Part shown: positions 38,111 through 47,827 of the stretch, in pieces
Layout: each line of letters begins with the position of its first letter
Position numbering within the stretch: position 1 is the first letter of the stretch
Assembly (NCBI RefSeq): GCF_009812035.1
Contig: NZ_VZIZ01000003.1
Coordinates: 1 to 64,000, forward strand
DNA length: 64,000 bases
Direction of reading: 5' to 3'
From: Psychrobacter nivimaris
GTDB lineage: Bacteria > Pseudomonadota > Gammaproteobacteria > Pseudomonadales > Moraxellaceae
Program-made: the position numbers and the translations under genes
The notes under the pieces: model-generated
The model's input: only the letters and a program-made list of their open reading frames with translations
Database searches by the model: none
Told to the model about the DNA's origin: nothing

Positions 38111-39466
38111 ATGCGCACTACCTTTCATTTGAAAACCCTCGCAGTAGCTATTGCTACTCTCTCTGTTGCTAGCGTAACCAACGCTGCTGGTCTGGATCGC
38201 TCAGGTCAAGATGTCACTGCCTTTTTTCAAGATGGCACTTACGCTGAAGCGGTCTATACTTATATTGACGCTGATGTAAGCGGCTACGATAGTGCGAATG
38301 TCAACCCTGGCCAAAATGACTATGAGCGCGGCAATAAAACGGGCGACATTGCTGAATCTTATGACTTCTTCCGTTATGGCGTAAAAGCAGATATTAACGA
38401 TACTTTCAGTGTTGGTATCTTATACGATGAGCCATTTGGTGCTGCTGCTGAGTATACTCAAAGCAATTTTGTGGCAAGTGAAGACAGGAATGCTTCAGGA
38501 GGGGCTTTGGTAGGTGATGGTGTAGACCCACAGACTGCAGGTGCCATAGCACTAGCCGAAGCAAGTACTGCAGGTGAAAATACCAATGTAGAAGTTCGTA
38601 GCCAAAGCCTAACGGGTATCCTTGGTATGAAGTTCGGCGCGAATAAAAACTTCCAAATTTATGGTGGTCCAGTTGCTCAGCGTATCCAATCTGAAACCAA
38701 GCTGCGTGGCTTAGCTTATGGGCCTGCTAGTGGTTATACCTCAAACAGCAATCCTGATATGGATTACGGTTATATAGCAGGTATTGCCTATAGCAAGCCT
38801 GAAATTGCTCTAAAAGCAGCGTTGACTTATCGTTCTGAGATTGACCATGATATAGATATCTCTGAGAATTATCCTATAGCAGGTATTTTGGCTCAAGGAG
38901 CTGCTTTGCAGCAAGGAGCGACTCCAGCACAGGCAGCGGCTATAGGGGCTGCGGCTGCTAACCGGAACAGTAATTATGAGATTACAACCCCTAAATCAGT
39001 CAACTTTGATTTCCAAACAGGTATCAATCCGACTACTTTAGCAACGGCAAAAGTCCGTTGGGTACCATGGAGCGATTTTGCCATCACACCACCATTATAT
39101 AATGACGTTAGTAAACGTAATTACGGCCCTGATGGTTTGGACTTGGTTGAATACGAAGATGACCAATGGCAAGTGGAGCTTGGTCTTGCCAAGCGTGTCG
39201 CGCCTGCACTTGCTATAAGTGGTACTGTGGGTTGGGATAGTGGTGCCGGTGATCCAACAACGTCGTTAGGTCCTGTCGATGGCTATTACAGCGTCGGTCT
39301 TGGTGCCAAATACAACGTGACGGAAAACTGGGCAGTGTCTGCTGGTGGTAAATACTTATGGTTCGGTGATGCAAAAGGTCGTCTACCTAGTGGAAAGATC
39401 GTTGGTGATTTCCAAGATAATGACGGCTTTATCGCTGGTGTGAAGCTATCTTATCAAGCGAGATAA
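38111..39466 (+). CDS. FadL/OmpP1-family outer membrane protein (second of two)
   Basis: Paralog of the preceding gene, 451 residues. The signal peptide and the mature start AGLDRSGQDVTAFFQDG are almost the same. It is longer because of two inserted loop regions: an Asn/Gly-rich one around residues 57–75 plus an Ala-rich one around 125–160, and an Ala/Gln-rich one around 265–290. The barrel strands and the ending NVTENWAVSAGGKYLWFGDA match closely. GGAGATACACA precedes the ATG. The length differences fall in surface-loop-like segments, suggesting altered substrate access or phage/antibody escape; that is inference. Confidence 0.9.
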   Translation: MRTTFHLKTLAVAIATLSVASVTNAAGLDRSGQDVTAFFQDGTYAEAVYTYIDADVSGYDSANVNPGQNDYERGNKTGDIAESYDFFRYGVKADINDTFSVGILYDEPFGAAAEYTQSNFVASEDRNASGGALVGDGVDPQTAGAIALAEASTAGENTNVEVRSQSLTGILGMKFGANKNFQIYGGPVAQRIQSETKLRGLAYGPASGYTSNSNPDMDYGYIAGIAYSKPEIALKAALTYRSEIDHDIDISENYPIAGILAQGAALQQGATPAQAAAIGAAAANRNSNYEITTPKSVNFDFQTGINPTTLATAKVRWVPWSDFAITPPLYNDVSKRNYGPDGLDLVEYEDDQWQVELGLAKRVAPALAISGTVGWDSGAGDPTTSLGPVDGYYSVGLGAKYNVTENWAVSAGGKYLWFGDAKGRLPSGKIVGDFQDNDGFIAGVKLSYQAR

Positions 39467-39494
39467 TTTGACTTTATAATAGCAACCTAACAAA

Positions 39495-39522
39495 GAGCGA
39501 CCTATCATAGGTCGCTTTTTTA
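39495..39522 (+). terminator. Terminator of the second porin gene
   Basis: AGCGACCTAT and ATAGGTCGCT are perfect complements, followed by a run of T. The GCGAC stem resembles that of the first porin's terminator. Confidence 0.8.
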
Positions 39523-39978
39523 TGGGCTTTCTATTACCTATTTGACTGTAAGTTCTCAAATATAGATAGAACAGCAAATATAATCTTTATAGTACTAATT
39601 CATATAGCACGACTACATTTTATTTGCCTAGTTTAGCTTAGTGTCCATATACAGCAAATACCCTTGCATTTAAGAACCTATACGCACTCGTACCTTACCG
39701 AATGAGTTGTTAATAACGTAGCATACTTGAGGTACACAAGGAAAAGATCTAAATAGATAATCAAATGTGATATTAAGAAAAGAAGTATTGTTGATAAAGG
39801 CTTACTTCGTAGAAGTGAGCAGTAGTTGGATTGCCAGATAGGCTAGGATAAGCTGGCTTAGTATATCCATCACAGAGCTATTAGATACTACTATCGCTGT
39901 CCATACTCTAGTCTTACTTGCCATAAGTTCTCTTGGTTTGATACTGTAGTAGATTGCATATACTAAATCGTTACTCAT

Positions 39979-40012
39979 AAAAAAACCTCGCCAATAATGA
40001 CGAGGTTTTTTT
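39979..40012 (-). terminator. Terminator downstream of putP
   Basis: AAAAAACCTCG pairs with CGAGGTTTTTT around a 10-base loop. It is symmetric and can act on both strands, 30 bases past the putP stop. Confidence 0.8.
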
Positions 40013-40042
40013 ATAGCAATAATCTTAAGACATTACGTAAAC

Positions 40043-41542
40043 TTATTTGTTTAAGTTTAACTCCATCTCTTTGTACTTTGCAGAAACTGAAGGTCTTGGA
40101 CCACCAGTCATAATACTAACGGCAAAGATAGCGATAGTACTTAAGATAAAGCCTGGAACGATAGCATATAACCAGCTATTTAGTGCCATACCATCTACTT
40201 GGAAAGGACCATAAATCCATAGGATAACAGTCAATGCACCAACAACCATACCAGCAACAGCACCATTACGGTTCATACCACGCCATGTTAAGCTGAAGAT
40301 AACCAATGGACCAAACGCAGCACCAAATCCTGCCCATGCGTTAGAAACTAGGTTCAATACTGAGCTATCTGGGTTAGACGCTAGCATAATGGCAACAATA
40401 GCAACGATGATAACTGAGATACGACCAACCAATACTTGGCGAGCTTCTGGTGCATCTTTATCAAAGAATAGTTTGTATACATCTTTGGTTAGAGAGCTAG
40501 ATACAACCAATAGCTGTGATGAGATAGTACTCATAATTGCCGCTAAAATAGCTGCTAATAGGAAACCTGAAACCAATGGGTGGAACAAGAACTGAGTGAA
40601 TACTAAGAAGATAGTCTCAGGATCATCCAACGTCATCGCAGTTTTTTGTACGTAGGCACGACCAGCAAAACCAGTCATTAGTGAACCAATAAGACTTACA
40701 ACCATCCAGCTCATACCGATATTACGTGCAGTCGGTACATCTCTCACTGAACGAATCGCCATAAAACGTACGATAATATGCGGTTGGCCAAAGTAACCTA
40801 AGCCCCATGCCATTAACGAAATAATACCGATGACACTCATACCGCTAGTAACGTCTAAAAGGGTAGGGTCGATGTTTCTAACCGCTTCTGTAGTGGCTGA
40901 AATACCACCAAGATCAGTAAAGGCAACGACAGGTACGATTACCATGGCAAACAGCATGATGACGCCCTGTACGAAATCGGTCATAGATACCGCTAGGAAA
41001 CCACCAAATAGCGTATAAGCCACAACCACACCAGCAGTAACCCATAGGCCAGTACTATACGATAGATTTAGTGAGCTTTCGAAGAGTTTACCACCACCGA
41101 CAAGACTTGCAGCGGTATAGACGGTAAAGAATAGAATGATGACCACGGCTGAGATGACGCGTAGCATGTGCGACTTGTCTTCAAAGCGGTTGGCGAAATA
41201 ATCAGGTAGGGTGATAGCGTTGTCAGCCACTTCGGTATAAACACGAAGGCGAGGTGCTACGATGAGATAGTTTAATAATGCACCTAATGTCAAACCTAGT
41301 GCAATCCAAATACTGACCACACCATCGGCAAACATATAACCAGGTAAGCCAAGTAGTAACCAACCTGACATATCTGATGCACCTGCAGAAAGTGCGGTTA
41401 CTGCTGGGCCTAAGTTACGACCCCCTAACATATAGCCTTCAGTATCATTGGCTTGCTTAAAATAAGCGTAAACACCAATCCCAATCATCACTAAGAAATA
41501 GGCGCCGAGTGATATCAGCACGCCACTAGAAACTCCGTTCAT
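40043..41542 (-). CDS. putP: Sodium/proline symporter PutP
   Basis: Inner-membrane Na+/proline symporter of 499 residues with about 13 membrane segments. Characteristic PutP pieces are SAGASDMSGWLLLGLPGY near residue 52, TLPDYFANRF near 117, GYFGQPHIIVRFMAIRS near 250 and SSQLLVVSSSLTKDVYK near 340. The gene is single, with no putA in view. A terminator lies upstream, belonging to the LysR gene, and another downstream, so putP is monocistronic. Confidence 0.95.
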   Translation of the reverse strand: MNGVSSGVLISLGAYFLVMIGIGVYAYFKQANDTEGYMLGGRNLGPAVTALSAGASDMSGWLLLGLPGYMFADGVVSIWIALGLTLGALLNYLIVAPRLRVYTEVADNAITLPDYFANRFEDKSHMLRVISAVVIILFFTVYTAASLVGGGKLFESSLNLSYSTGLWVTAGVVVAYTLFGGFLAVSMTDFVQGVIMLFAMVIVPVVAFTDLGGISATTEAVRNIDPTLLDVTSGMSVIGIISLMAWGLGYFGQPHIIVRFMAIRSVRDVPTARNIGMSWMVVSLIGSLMTGFAGRAYVQKTAMTLDDPETIFLVFTQFLFHPLVSGFLLAAILAAIMSTISSQLLVVSSSLTKDVYKLFFDKDAPEARQVLVGRISVIIVAIVAIMLASNPDSSVLNLVSNAWAGFGAAFGPLVIFSLTWRGMNRNGAVAGMVVGALTVILWIYGPFQVDGMALNSWLYAIVPGFILSTIAIFAVSIMTGGPRPSVSAKYKEMELNLNK

Positions 41543-41995
41543 ATAAATTGTCCTTAACCAACATGGTTGGCTGTAATTATTTTTTAACTATAAAAGTTCT
41601 GTCCTACAAGGCGATGTCCAAAACAATATTTAAAGACAAAAAAAGCCATTAATTGAGACATAATGGCTTTTTTCAGTATCTTCTGTAGTTATATATGATT
41701 GATGTTGTTCTATGGCTAGCACTCATATAGAGATAGAGAACAACGGGAACATCGCATTCCACTTATCTATTGTTATTGCTCGCATCTGCTATTTATATAT
41801 GAGTATTAGCAACCTATTCAATCTAAACCATTAAACCTACTGTTAAACATCATATCTTACTAGAAGTATTCAATATATGACTATCAGTGTCCTTGTGGTA
41901 AATTTTTGTTATAAAAACAACGTCAAGCGTATTATAACGCATGAGAGTCACAAATGCGAATAGCTTAATGGTTAGACTGTTATAGCGAGCTCTTT
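41543..41995. other. Intergenic region between putP and the LysR-type gene
   Basis: 450 bases with the terminator at 41638–41673 and otherwise no gene. The putP promoter should lie between 41543 and about 41640. Confidence 0.5.
41638..41673 (-). terminator. Terminator downstream of the LysR-type gene
   Basis: AAAAGCCATTA pairs with TAATGGCTTTT; on the minus strand seven T follow. It lies about 320 bases past the regulator stop, just before putP. Confidence 0.7.
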
Positions 41996-42868
41996 TTATT
42001 CAATAGGCGCAAGTAAGTCTAGTAGGGCGGTCACGCTGCTAGATTGAGTTAATTTTGGATTGATGACCACACCTAAATAGCGTTGTAATTCAATATTGTC
42101 AGCCATATCGATACGTTCCAAGTCTTGACTGACCATCGTTTGTGGTAGTACTGACCAACCAAGACCAACAGATACCAGCATACGGATAGACTCAAGAGGG
42201 TTGGTGCTCATCGTGGCATAAGGCTTCAGATTGTGCTTGGCAAACTCAGCCAAGGTAATCTGACTGGTAAAGGTATTGGCAGAAGGCAAAATGGCAGGAT
42301 AGCGCGCTAACTGCTCCAACGTCACATTAGATTTAGTAGCCAAAGGTGATAGCGTACCCGTCATAAAATAAAGAGGGTCTGACCAGAGCGTGTGATAAGT
42401 TAAGCGCTTATCGTAGACAGGTGGAAGCGTAACAAAGGCTAAAGACAAATCACCATCTAGTACTGCTTTATGAGCTTTTTCAGAATCTACGAAGTGTACT
42501 TCTAACTGAACAGCTGGATAAGCTTGAATAAAGTGTTTAAGGACAGGTGCTAAATGATGTAGGCCAATATGATGGCTAGTACCAATGACTAATTTGCCAG
42601 AAACGATATGCTGAGAATGCTGCAAGTTGATTTTAAAGTTCTCATAATCTTCCAGCCAACGCTTGGCATGAGGTAGCATTTCACTGGCAGCTTGAGTAGG
42701 TACAATTCCACGTCCTACCGTATCAAACAAGGTAATGTTAAACTCGTCTTCTAAGTTTTTGATACGTTTACTGACAGCAGGCTGCGTGATAAACAGCTTT
42801 TCTGCGGCGCCTGAGATACTGCCAGTGTGCATAACGGTAACGAATGTCGTCAAGTTTGTGGTGTTCAA
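41996..42868 (-). CDS. LysR-type transcriptional regulator
   Basis: DNA-binding regulator of 290 residues. The N-terminal winged helix-turn-helix reads LTTFVTVMHTGSISGAAEKLFITQPAVSKRIKNLE (in pieces, residues 6–40). The rest is a LysR effector-binding domain (about 90–285). The effector-binding half resembles CysB/Cbl-like and LeuO-neighbour regulators only loosely, so the ligand is unknown. It is divergent from leuC with a 364-base gap. LysR regulators often control the divergent neighbour, so control of leuCD or leuB is a fair guess. Confidence 0.88.
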   Translation of the reverse strand: MNTTNLTTFVTVMHTGSISGAAEKLFITQPAVSKRIKNLEDEFNITLFDTVGRGIVPTQAASEMLPHAKRWLEDYENFKINLQHSQHIVSGKLVIGTSHHIGLHHLAPVLKHFIQAYPAVQLEVHFVDSEKAHKAVLDGDLSLAFVTLPPVYDKRLTYHTLWSDPLYFMTGTLSPLATKSNVTLEQLARYPAILPSANTFTSQITLAEFAKHNLKPYATMSTNPLESIRMLVSVGLGWSVLPQTMVSQDLERIDMADNIELQRYLGVVINPKLTQSSSVTALLDLLAPIE

Positions 42869-43232
42869 ACGAATGTCCTTAGCTACTCTAGGAGCTATAA
42901 ATAAAAGTTGGCTGACCCAATCACAACGTATTAGAAATAAAAGTTTGCGTCTGGTTAAAAATCATCAATTATTATTATAGGATTTGCCTGCTATAATCAC
43001 AAGACATCGAGGCGTATTGTGACATATTTATTCTGAAAAACTGGCTATTTGCCACTTAAAACGTATTTTAAGCGTTAATTTTAGTCATATGTTGAGTCTC
43101 ATGAGGAAATAATATTTAAATCTTAGATATGACAGTAATTATTAAAAATTATAGATAGACATAGCATCTTAGCTTGGCAATGTGCAAGTAAGTAAAAAAT
43201 TAAGTAATTAGTAACCTATAAAGGATAGCAAC
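42869..43232. other. Divergent promoter region, LysR gene and leuC
   Basis: 364 AT-rich bases with no gene. I looked for a leucine-rich leader peptide and an attenuator in front of leuC and see none. LysR-type T-N11-A sites are too degenerate here to call. Confidence 0.45.
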
Positions 43233-44651
43233 ATGGCTGGTCAAACGTTATATGACAAACTTTGGAACGCTCACGAAGTCACTAAGCGAGACGATGGTTC
43301 GAGCCTGATTTATATCGACCGCCACCTGTTGCACGAAGTGACGAGTCCACAAGCATTTGAAGGGTTGGAGTTGGCAAATAGAGCGCCATGGCGTCTATCG
43401 GCTAACATTGCCAGTCCAGATCACAATGTGCCGACCGTCACAAAAGAGCGCTTAGAAGGAGTACCGGGGATTAAAGACAAAGTATCACGCTTGCAGGTTG
43501 TCACGTTGGACGATAACTGCACCAAGTTTGATATTGCTGAATTTACTATAAATGATGCGCGTCAGGGAATTTTGCACGTGGTCGGTCCAGAGCAAGGTTT
43601 GGTCTTGCCGGGTATGACGGTTGTTTGCGGTGATTCGCATACAGCGACCCACGGAGCACTTGGTTGCTTGGCTCACGGTATCGGAACCTCCGAAGTTGAG
43701 CATGTATTGGCAACGCAGTGTTTGATTCAAAAGAAATCAAAAAATATGCAGATCCGTGTCACTGGTCAACTTGGTGCTGGTGTCACTTCAAAAGATGTGG
43801 TGTTAGCTATTATTGCAAAAATCGGTACAGCAGGTGGAACAGGACACGCGATTGAATTTGCAGGTCAAGTGTTCGAAGACATGAGTATGGAAGGTCGCAT
43901 GACCGTCTGTAACATGGCGATTGAAGCAGGCGCGCGTGTCGGTATGGTTGCGGTCGATGAAACGACGATTGACTATGTTAAAGGTCGTCCATATGCGCCA
44001 AGCGAAGCACAATGGGAACAAGCGGAAGCCTACTGGCGTACACTATATTCAGACGATGACGCGGTATTTGATACTGTAGTGGAAATCGACGGTAGTCAGA
44101 TCGCACCGCAAGTATCTTGGGGTACATCGCCTGAGATGGTGGTAGATATCACGCAATCTGTACCGACACCAGATCAAGCCATTGATGAAGCTCAAGAAGA
44201 AGGCTGGTTACGCGCTTATACTTATATGGGGCTAGAAGCTGGTCAGAAAATTACGGATATTCAACTTGACCGTATATTTATTGGTTCATGTACCAATTCA
44301 CGTATCGAAGATTTACGTGATGCGGCAGCGGTAATCAAAGGTCGCAAAGTTGCTGATAACGTAAAGGAAGCGATCGTTGTTGCAGGCTCTGGACAAGTGA
44401 AACTGCAAGCAGAAGCAGAAGGCTTAGATGCCTTGTTTACCGCAGCTGGTTTTGAATGGCGTGAGCCGGGCTGCTCAATGTGTCTTGCGATGAATGCAGA
44501 CAAGCTTGAGCCGCAAGAGCACTGTGCCTCAACGTCTAATCGTAATTTTGAAGGTCGTCAGGGTAATGGTGGTCGTACGCATTTGGTAAGCCCAGCAATG
44601 GCAGCTGCAGCAGCATTGGCAGGTCATTTTGTAGACGTTCGTACGTTTTAA
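43233..44651 (+). CDS. leuC: 3-isopropylmalate dehydratase, large subunit
   Basis: Second step of leucine synthesis, isomerising 2- to 3-isopropylmalate; 472 residues. The [4Fe-4S] cysteine ligands are in [12 protein letters not shown] near residue 352 and CSMC near 414–417. Other landmarks are [25 protein letters not shown] near 130 and [24 protein letters not shown] precedes the ATG. The small-subunit gene follows after 142 bases. Confidence 0.97.
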   Translation: MAGQTLYDKLWNAHEVTKRDDGSSLIYIDRHLLHEVTSPQAFEGLELANRAPWRLSANIASPDHNVPTVTKERLEGVPGIKDKVSRLQVVTLDDNCTKFDIAEFTINDARQGILHVVGPEQGLVLPGMTVVCGDSHTATHGALGCLAHGIGTSEVEHVLATQCLIQKKSKNMQIRVTGQLGAGVTSKDVVLAIIAKIGTAGGTGHAIEFAGQVFEDMSMEGRMTVCNMAIEAGARVGMVAVDETTIDYVKGRPYAPSEAQWEQAEAYWRTLYSDDDAVFDTVVEIDGSQIAPQVSWGTSPEMVVDITQSVPTPDQAIDEAQEEGWLRAYTYMGLEAGQKITDIQLDRIFIGSCTNSRIEDLRDAAAVIKGRKVADNVKEAIVVAGSGQVKLQAEAEGLDALFTAAGFEWREPGCSMCLAMNADKLEPQEHCASTSNRNFEGRQGNGGRTHLVSPAMAAAAALAGHFVDVRTF

Positions 44652-44793
44652 GTCTGATAATAAGTAACTGATATTATGCTTATATCAACGATAAATATAT
44701 GAGCATGACGTCAAAGATGGTAAAAAATTATTTACTGTTCAATACGCTTATCAAGATCATCAGCCAGCAAAAATATAATTGATAGGAAATTTT

Positions 44794-45444
44794 ATGCAAG
44801 CTTATAACACCCAAACAGGTATCGTTTGCCCGTTAGATCGCGCAAACGTCGATACCGACCAAATTATCGCAAAACAGTTTTTGAAGTCTATTAAACGTAC
44901 AGGTTTTGGCGTGAATCTATTTGACGATTGGCGCTATCTTGACGAAGGCTATCCTGGTCAAGACAACAGCACACGAGTCATCAATCCAGACTTTGTATTG
45001 AATAAACCGCGTTATCAAGGTGCTACTATCTTGCTAGCACGTAGAAACTTTGGTTGTGGCTCTAGTCGTGAGCATGCACCTTGGGCGTTATCAGAGTATG
45101 GTTTCCGTACGGTAATTGCGCCTAGTTTTGCAGATATTTTCTACAATAATTGCTTTAAAAACGGTATGTTACCGATTGTGTTGGATGAAGCGATTGTAGA
45201 TACGTTAATGAAGGCAACTTTTGATAACGAAGGCTATGAGTTGACCGCCGATCTTGAGCGTCAAGTCGTTATCACACCAACTGGTGAAGAGTATGCCTTT
45301 GAAGTGGATGCCTTTCGCAAACATTGCTTGTTAAACGGATTGGATGACATTGGTTTAACCTTACAACAAAGTGATGCTATCAAAAATTATGAGCAACAAA
45401 TGATGCAAAAAACACCGTGGATATTTAACGACGTAAGAGCGTAG
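44794..45444 (+). CDS. leuD: 3-isopropylmalate dehydratase, small subunit
   Basis: Partner of LeuC, 216 residues. Landmarks: the N-terminal [16 protein letters not shown], the [15 protein letters not shown] segment near residue 85 and [11 protein letters not shown] near 118. I take the ATG at 44794 because AGGA lies eight bases upstream. An in-frame ATG at 44779 has no such site. Followed by a lipoprotein gene and leuB. Confidence 0.97.
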   Translation: MQAYNTQTGIVCPLDRANVDTDQIIAKQFLKSIKRTGFGVNLFDDWRYLDEGYPGQDNSTRVINPDFVLNKPRYQGATILLARRNFGCGSSREHAPWALSEYGFRTVIAPSFADIFYNNCFKNGMLPIVLDEAIVDTLMKATFDNEGYELTADLERQVVITPTGEEYAFEVDAFRKHCLLNGLDDIGLTLQQSDAIKNYEQQMMQKTPWIFNDVRA

Positions 45445-45581
45445 AGGGTCATTCTATAGTCTACTGCTTATAAAACTGCGAGTAGTCGCAACGCAGCGTT
45501 GAGTTATGGCGGTGAACTGTCTAAAATGAAGAATAGTTTTTCACTACATTTTATTATCTCTCTTGAATAGTAGCCGCCATT

Positions 45582-46307
45582 ATGAATACAAAACGTTATG
45601 CTCTATGGACAAGTACAATCGTTGCTGCAAGCTTATTATTGTCAGGCTGTCAGCTATTGACGGGCTATCAAAAAATAGATGAAGCAGAGAGTGCTGAAGC
45701 ATGGGTGGGTAAAATTAAACCTATTGCTGGTGAAGTAAATATTGCCTGTGTGGGTACATATCATTGCGAAATTGTGCAGATAGATAAAACACTCATTATC
45801 GCGCCTAATAGTCACGAGCCAATCAATCCTCAGATTATGACAGCCTTACCACGTCAAGAAGGTATGGCAAAAACATCAATGAATATGGATATGACGCCAC
45901 TCGTCAATAAAAATGCCATAAAAGTTGTGCCGTTAGCGCCTTCGAGTATGCCAGGATTGACCAACTACTATGCACGGGTCATGCCTGCCAAACACGAGGT
46001 TCATGTTAATTTTTATCCAGAAAACAATATGGGCTATATTGAGCGTTTCGCGATGATTCATGATTTCACTGAAGCAGGTACTTATCAGTTGCGCGCTTAT
46101 CAAAAAAAGAACACCGAAAAATCAGGCAGTCTATTAGACACAGCATCACCTGAGCCTTTATGTATTGAGCTATTGCAAGGTACTCAAGTACAGCGCCGAT
46201 TCTGCAAGCAACTAGACGCTGAGCATCAAGGCGAGTTTGTAGAGACGGGTATGGTCAAAGCAGTAACATCAGCACCCAAAGCCAAAAAATGGCAGCATAA
46301 AATATGA
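45582..46307 (+). CDS. Lipoprotein of unknown function between leuD and leuB
   Basis: Predicted lipoprotein of 241 residues. The signal peptide ends in lipobox LLSGC at about residues 19–23. The mature part contains two cysteines close together (IACVGTYHCEIVQ) and two more near the end (PLCIELL, RRFCKQ), which could form disulfides in the periplasm. No known domain is recognised. It starts 137 bases after leuD and ends 56 bases before leuB, same strand, so it is probably transcribed with the leucine genes, though no link to leucine synthesis is apparent. Confidence 0.8.
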   Translation: MNTKRYALWTSTIVAASLLLSGCQLLTGYQKIDEAESAEAWVGKIKPIAGEVNIACVGTYHCEIVQIDKTLIIAPNSHEPINPQIMTALPRQEGMAKTSMNMDMTPLVNKNAIKVVPLAPSSMPGLTNYYARVMPAKHEVHVNFYPENNMGYIERFAMIHDFTEAGTYQLRAYQKKNTEKSGSLLDTASPEPLCIELLQGTQVQRRFCKQLDAEHQGEFVETGMVKAVTSAPKAKKWQHKI

Positions 46308-46363
46308 GACTGAAAAGCTCAAAAATATAATCAACCAATAAAAATATTTCCAAAAGGATCAGT

Positions 46364-47467
46364 ATGGCAACGATTTTAACATTAGCGGGTGATGGTATTG
46401 GCCCTGAAATTATGACCCAAGCCATTGACGTGCTCAAAGCTATCAATGATAAGTTTTCACTTGATTTAACGCTTGAGTCTGGATTGATTGGCGGTGTGGC
46501 TATTGATGCAACTGGTGAGCCTTTACCAGATGAGACATTGGCCCGTGCTCGCGCCGCAGATGCCGTATTGCTAGGTGCGGTCGGTGGTCCTAAATGGGAT
46601 GCAATCGAGCGTAGTAAACGCCCTGAGCGCGGTCTATTAAAAATCCGCGGTGAGCTTGGTTTATTTGCCAACTTACGCGTAGCCAAGCTCTATTCACAGT
46701 TAGCTAACGCCTCTAGTATCAAACCTGAAATTATCTCAGGTTTAGATCTATTGATCGTTCGTGAGCTGACAGGCGGTATCTATTTTGGCGAGCCTCGTGG
46801 TATTCGCACACTAGAAAATGGTGAGCAGCAAGGCTATAACACGATGGTGTATAGTACAAGTGAGATTCAGCGTATTGGTAAAGTTGCTTTTGAATTAGCA
46901 AAAACGCGTGCACAAGCAGCAGGCACAGCAGCTAAGGTATGTTCAGTTGATAAAGCCAATGTATTGGAAGTCACCGAGCTGTGGAAACAGACGATGATCG
47001 AGATGCAGCAAGCTGACTATAGTGATGTGGCGTTATCACATATGTATGCTGACAATGCTTGCATGCAGTTGATTAAAGATCCTAAACAATTCGATGTCAT
47101 GGTGACGGGAAACATGTTTGGCGATATCCTATCTGATGAAGCTGCAATGTTGACAGGCTCTATCGGTATGTTGCCATCAGCGAGCTTAGATGAGTCAGGT
47201 AAGGGCATGTATGAGCCGTGTCATGGTTCAGCGCCTGATATCGCAGGACAAGATAAAGCTAATCCATTAGCGACTATCTTATCTGTTGCTATGATGCTGC
47301 GTTACACCTTCAAGCAAGAAGAAGCGGCACAAGCAATTGAGCAAGCAGTCAGTGATGTGCTTGATGATGGTTTACGTACGCTAGATATTTTAGATAGCAG
47401 CGAAGCTGGACTTAAGCAGGTAGGCTGTAAAGAAATGGGTCAAGCGGTTTTGGCCAAACTGATATAA
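46364..47467 (+). CDS. leuB: 3-isopropylmalate dehydrogenase
   Basis: NAD-dependent oxidative decarboxylation of 3-isopropylmalate, third step of leucine synthesis; 367 residues. Landmarks: [11 protein letters not shown] at the start, [31 protein letters not shown] with substrate-binding arginines near 91–105, [12 protein letters not shown] and the metal-binding [16 protein letters not shown] [17 protein letters not shown] near 250. AAAAGGATCAGT precedes the ATG. A terminator follows. Confidence 0.97.
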   Translation: MATILTLAGDGIGPEIMTQAIDVLKAINDKFSLDLTLESGLIGGVAIDATGEPLPDETLARARAADAVLLGAVGGPKWDAIERSKRPERGLLKIRGELGLFANLRVAKLYSQLANASSIKPEIISGLDLLIVRELTGGIYFGEPRGIRTLENGEQQGYNTMVYSTSEIQRIGKVAFELAKTRAQAAGTAAKVCSVDKANVLEVTELWKQTMIEMQQADYSDVALSHMYADNACMQLIKDPKQFDVMVTGNMFGDILSDEAAMLTGSIGMLPSASLDESGKGMYEPCHGSAPDIAGQDKANPLATILSVAMMLRYTFKQEEAAQAIEQAVSDVLDDGLRTLDILDSSEAGLKQVGCKEMGQAVLAKLI

Positions 47468-47827
47468 GTTAACTTGCGTTTAAAGGCTATTCCTATATAG
47501 CATTTTCCACAGTCTTAGTTTGCGTGTTGTATACCCATAGGCTACCAAGTGGCGTATGGGTTTTTTATCGTTTATTTGTTAGCTTATCTATAAGTATCGT
47601 ATTAACAGAGACGCTGTACAACAAAGCTCCTTTTAACACAAAGCTGTTATATGCTCACAAGGTAATATGACAATATTAGTAGCTTATAAAGGAGCTAAAA
47701 TATTTCGCTTTTAGCAAAAGTAAAATATCCAAAATCTAGATGCCAAAGGTAAGTTCTAAAAATCCAAAAAACTGTAGTATTTGAAAACTGAAAATAAAAA
47801 TAGAACTTTTTAAATGAGGAGTATTAC
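47468..47827. other. Intergenic region between leuB and the L,D-transpeptidase gene
   Basis: 360 bases with the leuB terminator at 47533–47566. The last 150 bases are AT-rich and should hold the transpeptidase promoter. No gene seen. Confidence 0.45.
47533..47566 (+). terminator. Terminator of leuB
   Basis: ACCCATA pairs with TATGGGT, with additional GGC/GCC-like pairs inside, followed by six T. Confidence 0.75.

Larger units (their letters stand above)
39467..40042. other. Intergenic region, terminators only
   Basis: About 575 bases between convergent genes. It contains a terminator on each side (39495–39522 and 39979–40012). The centre shows no gene or RNA that I can support. Confidence 0.5.

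Noticed and set aside
42869..43232. Leucine leader peptide/attenuator before leuC
   Set aside because: No short frame with a run of leucine codons and no terminator/antiterminator pair is visible.
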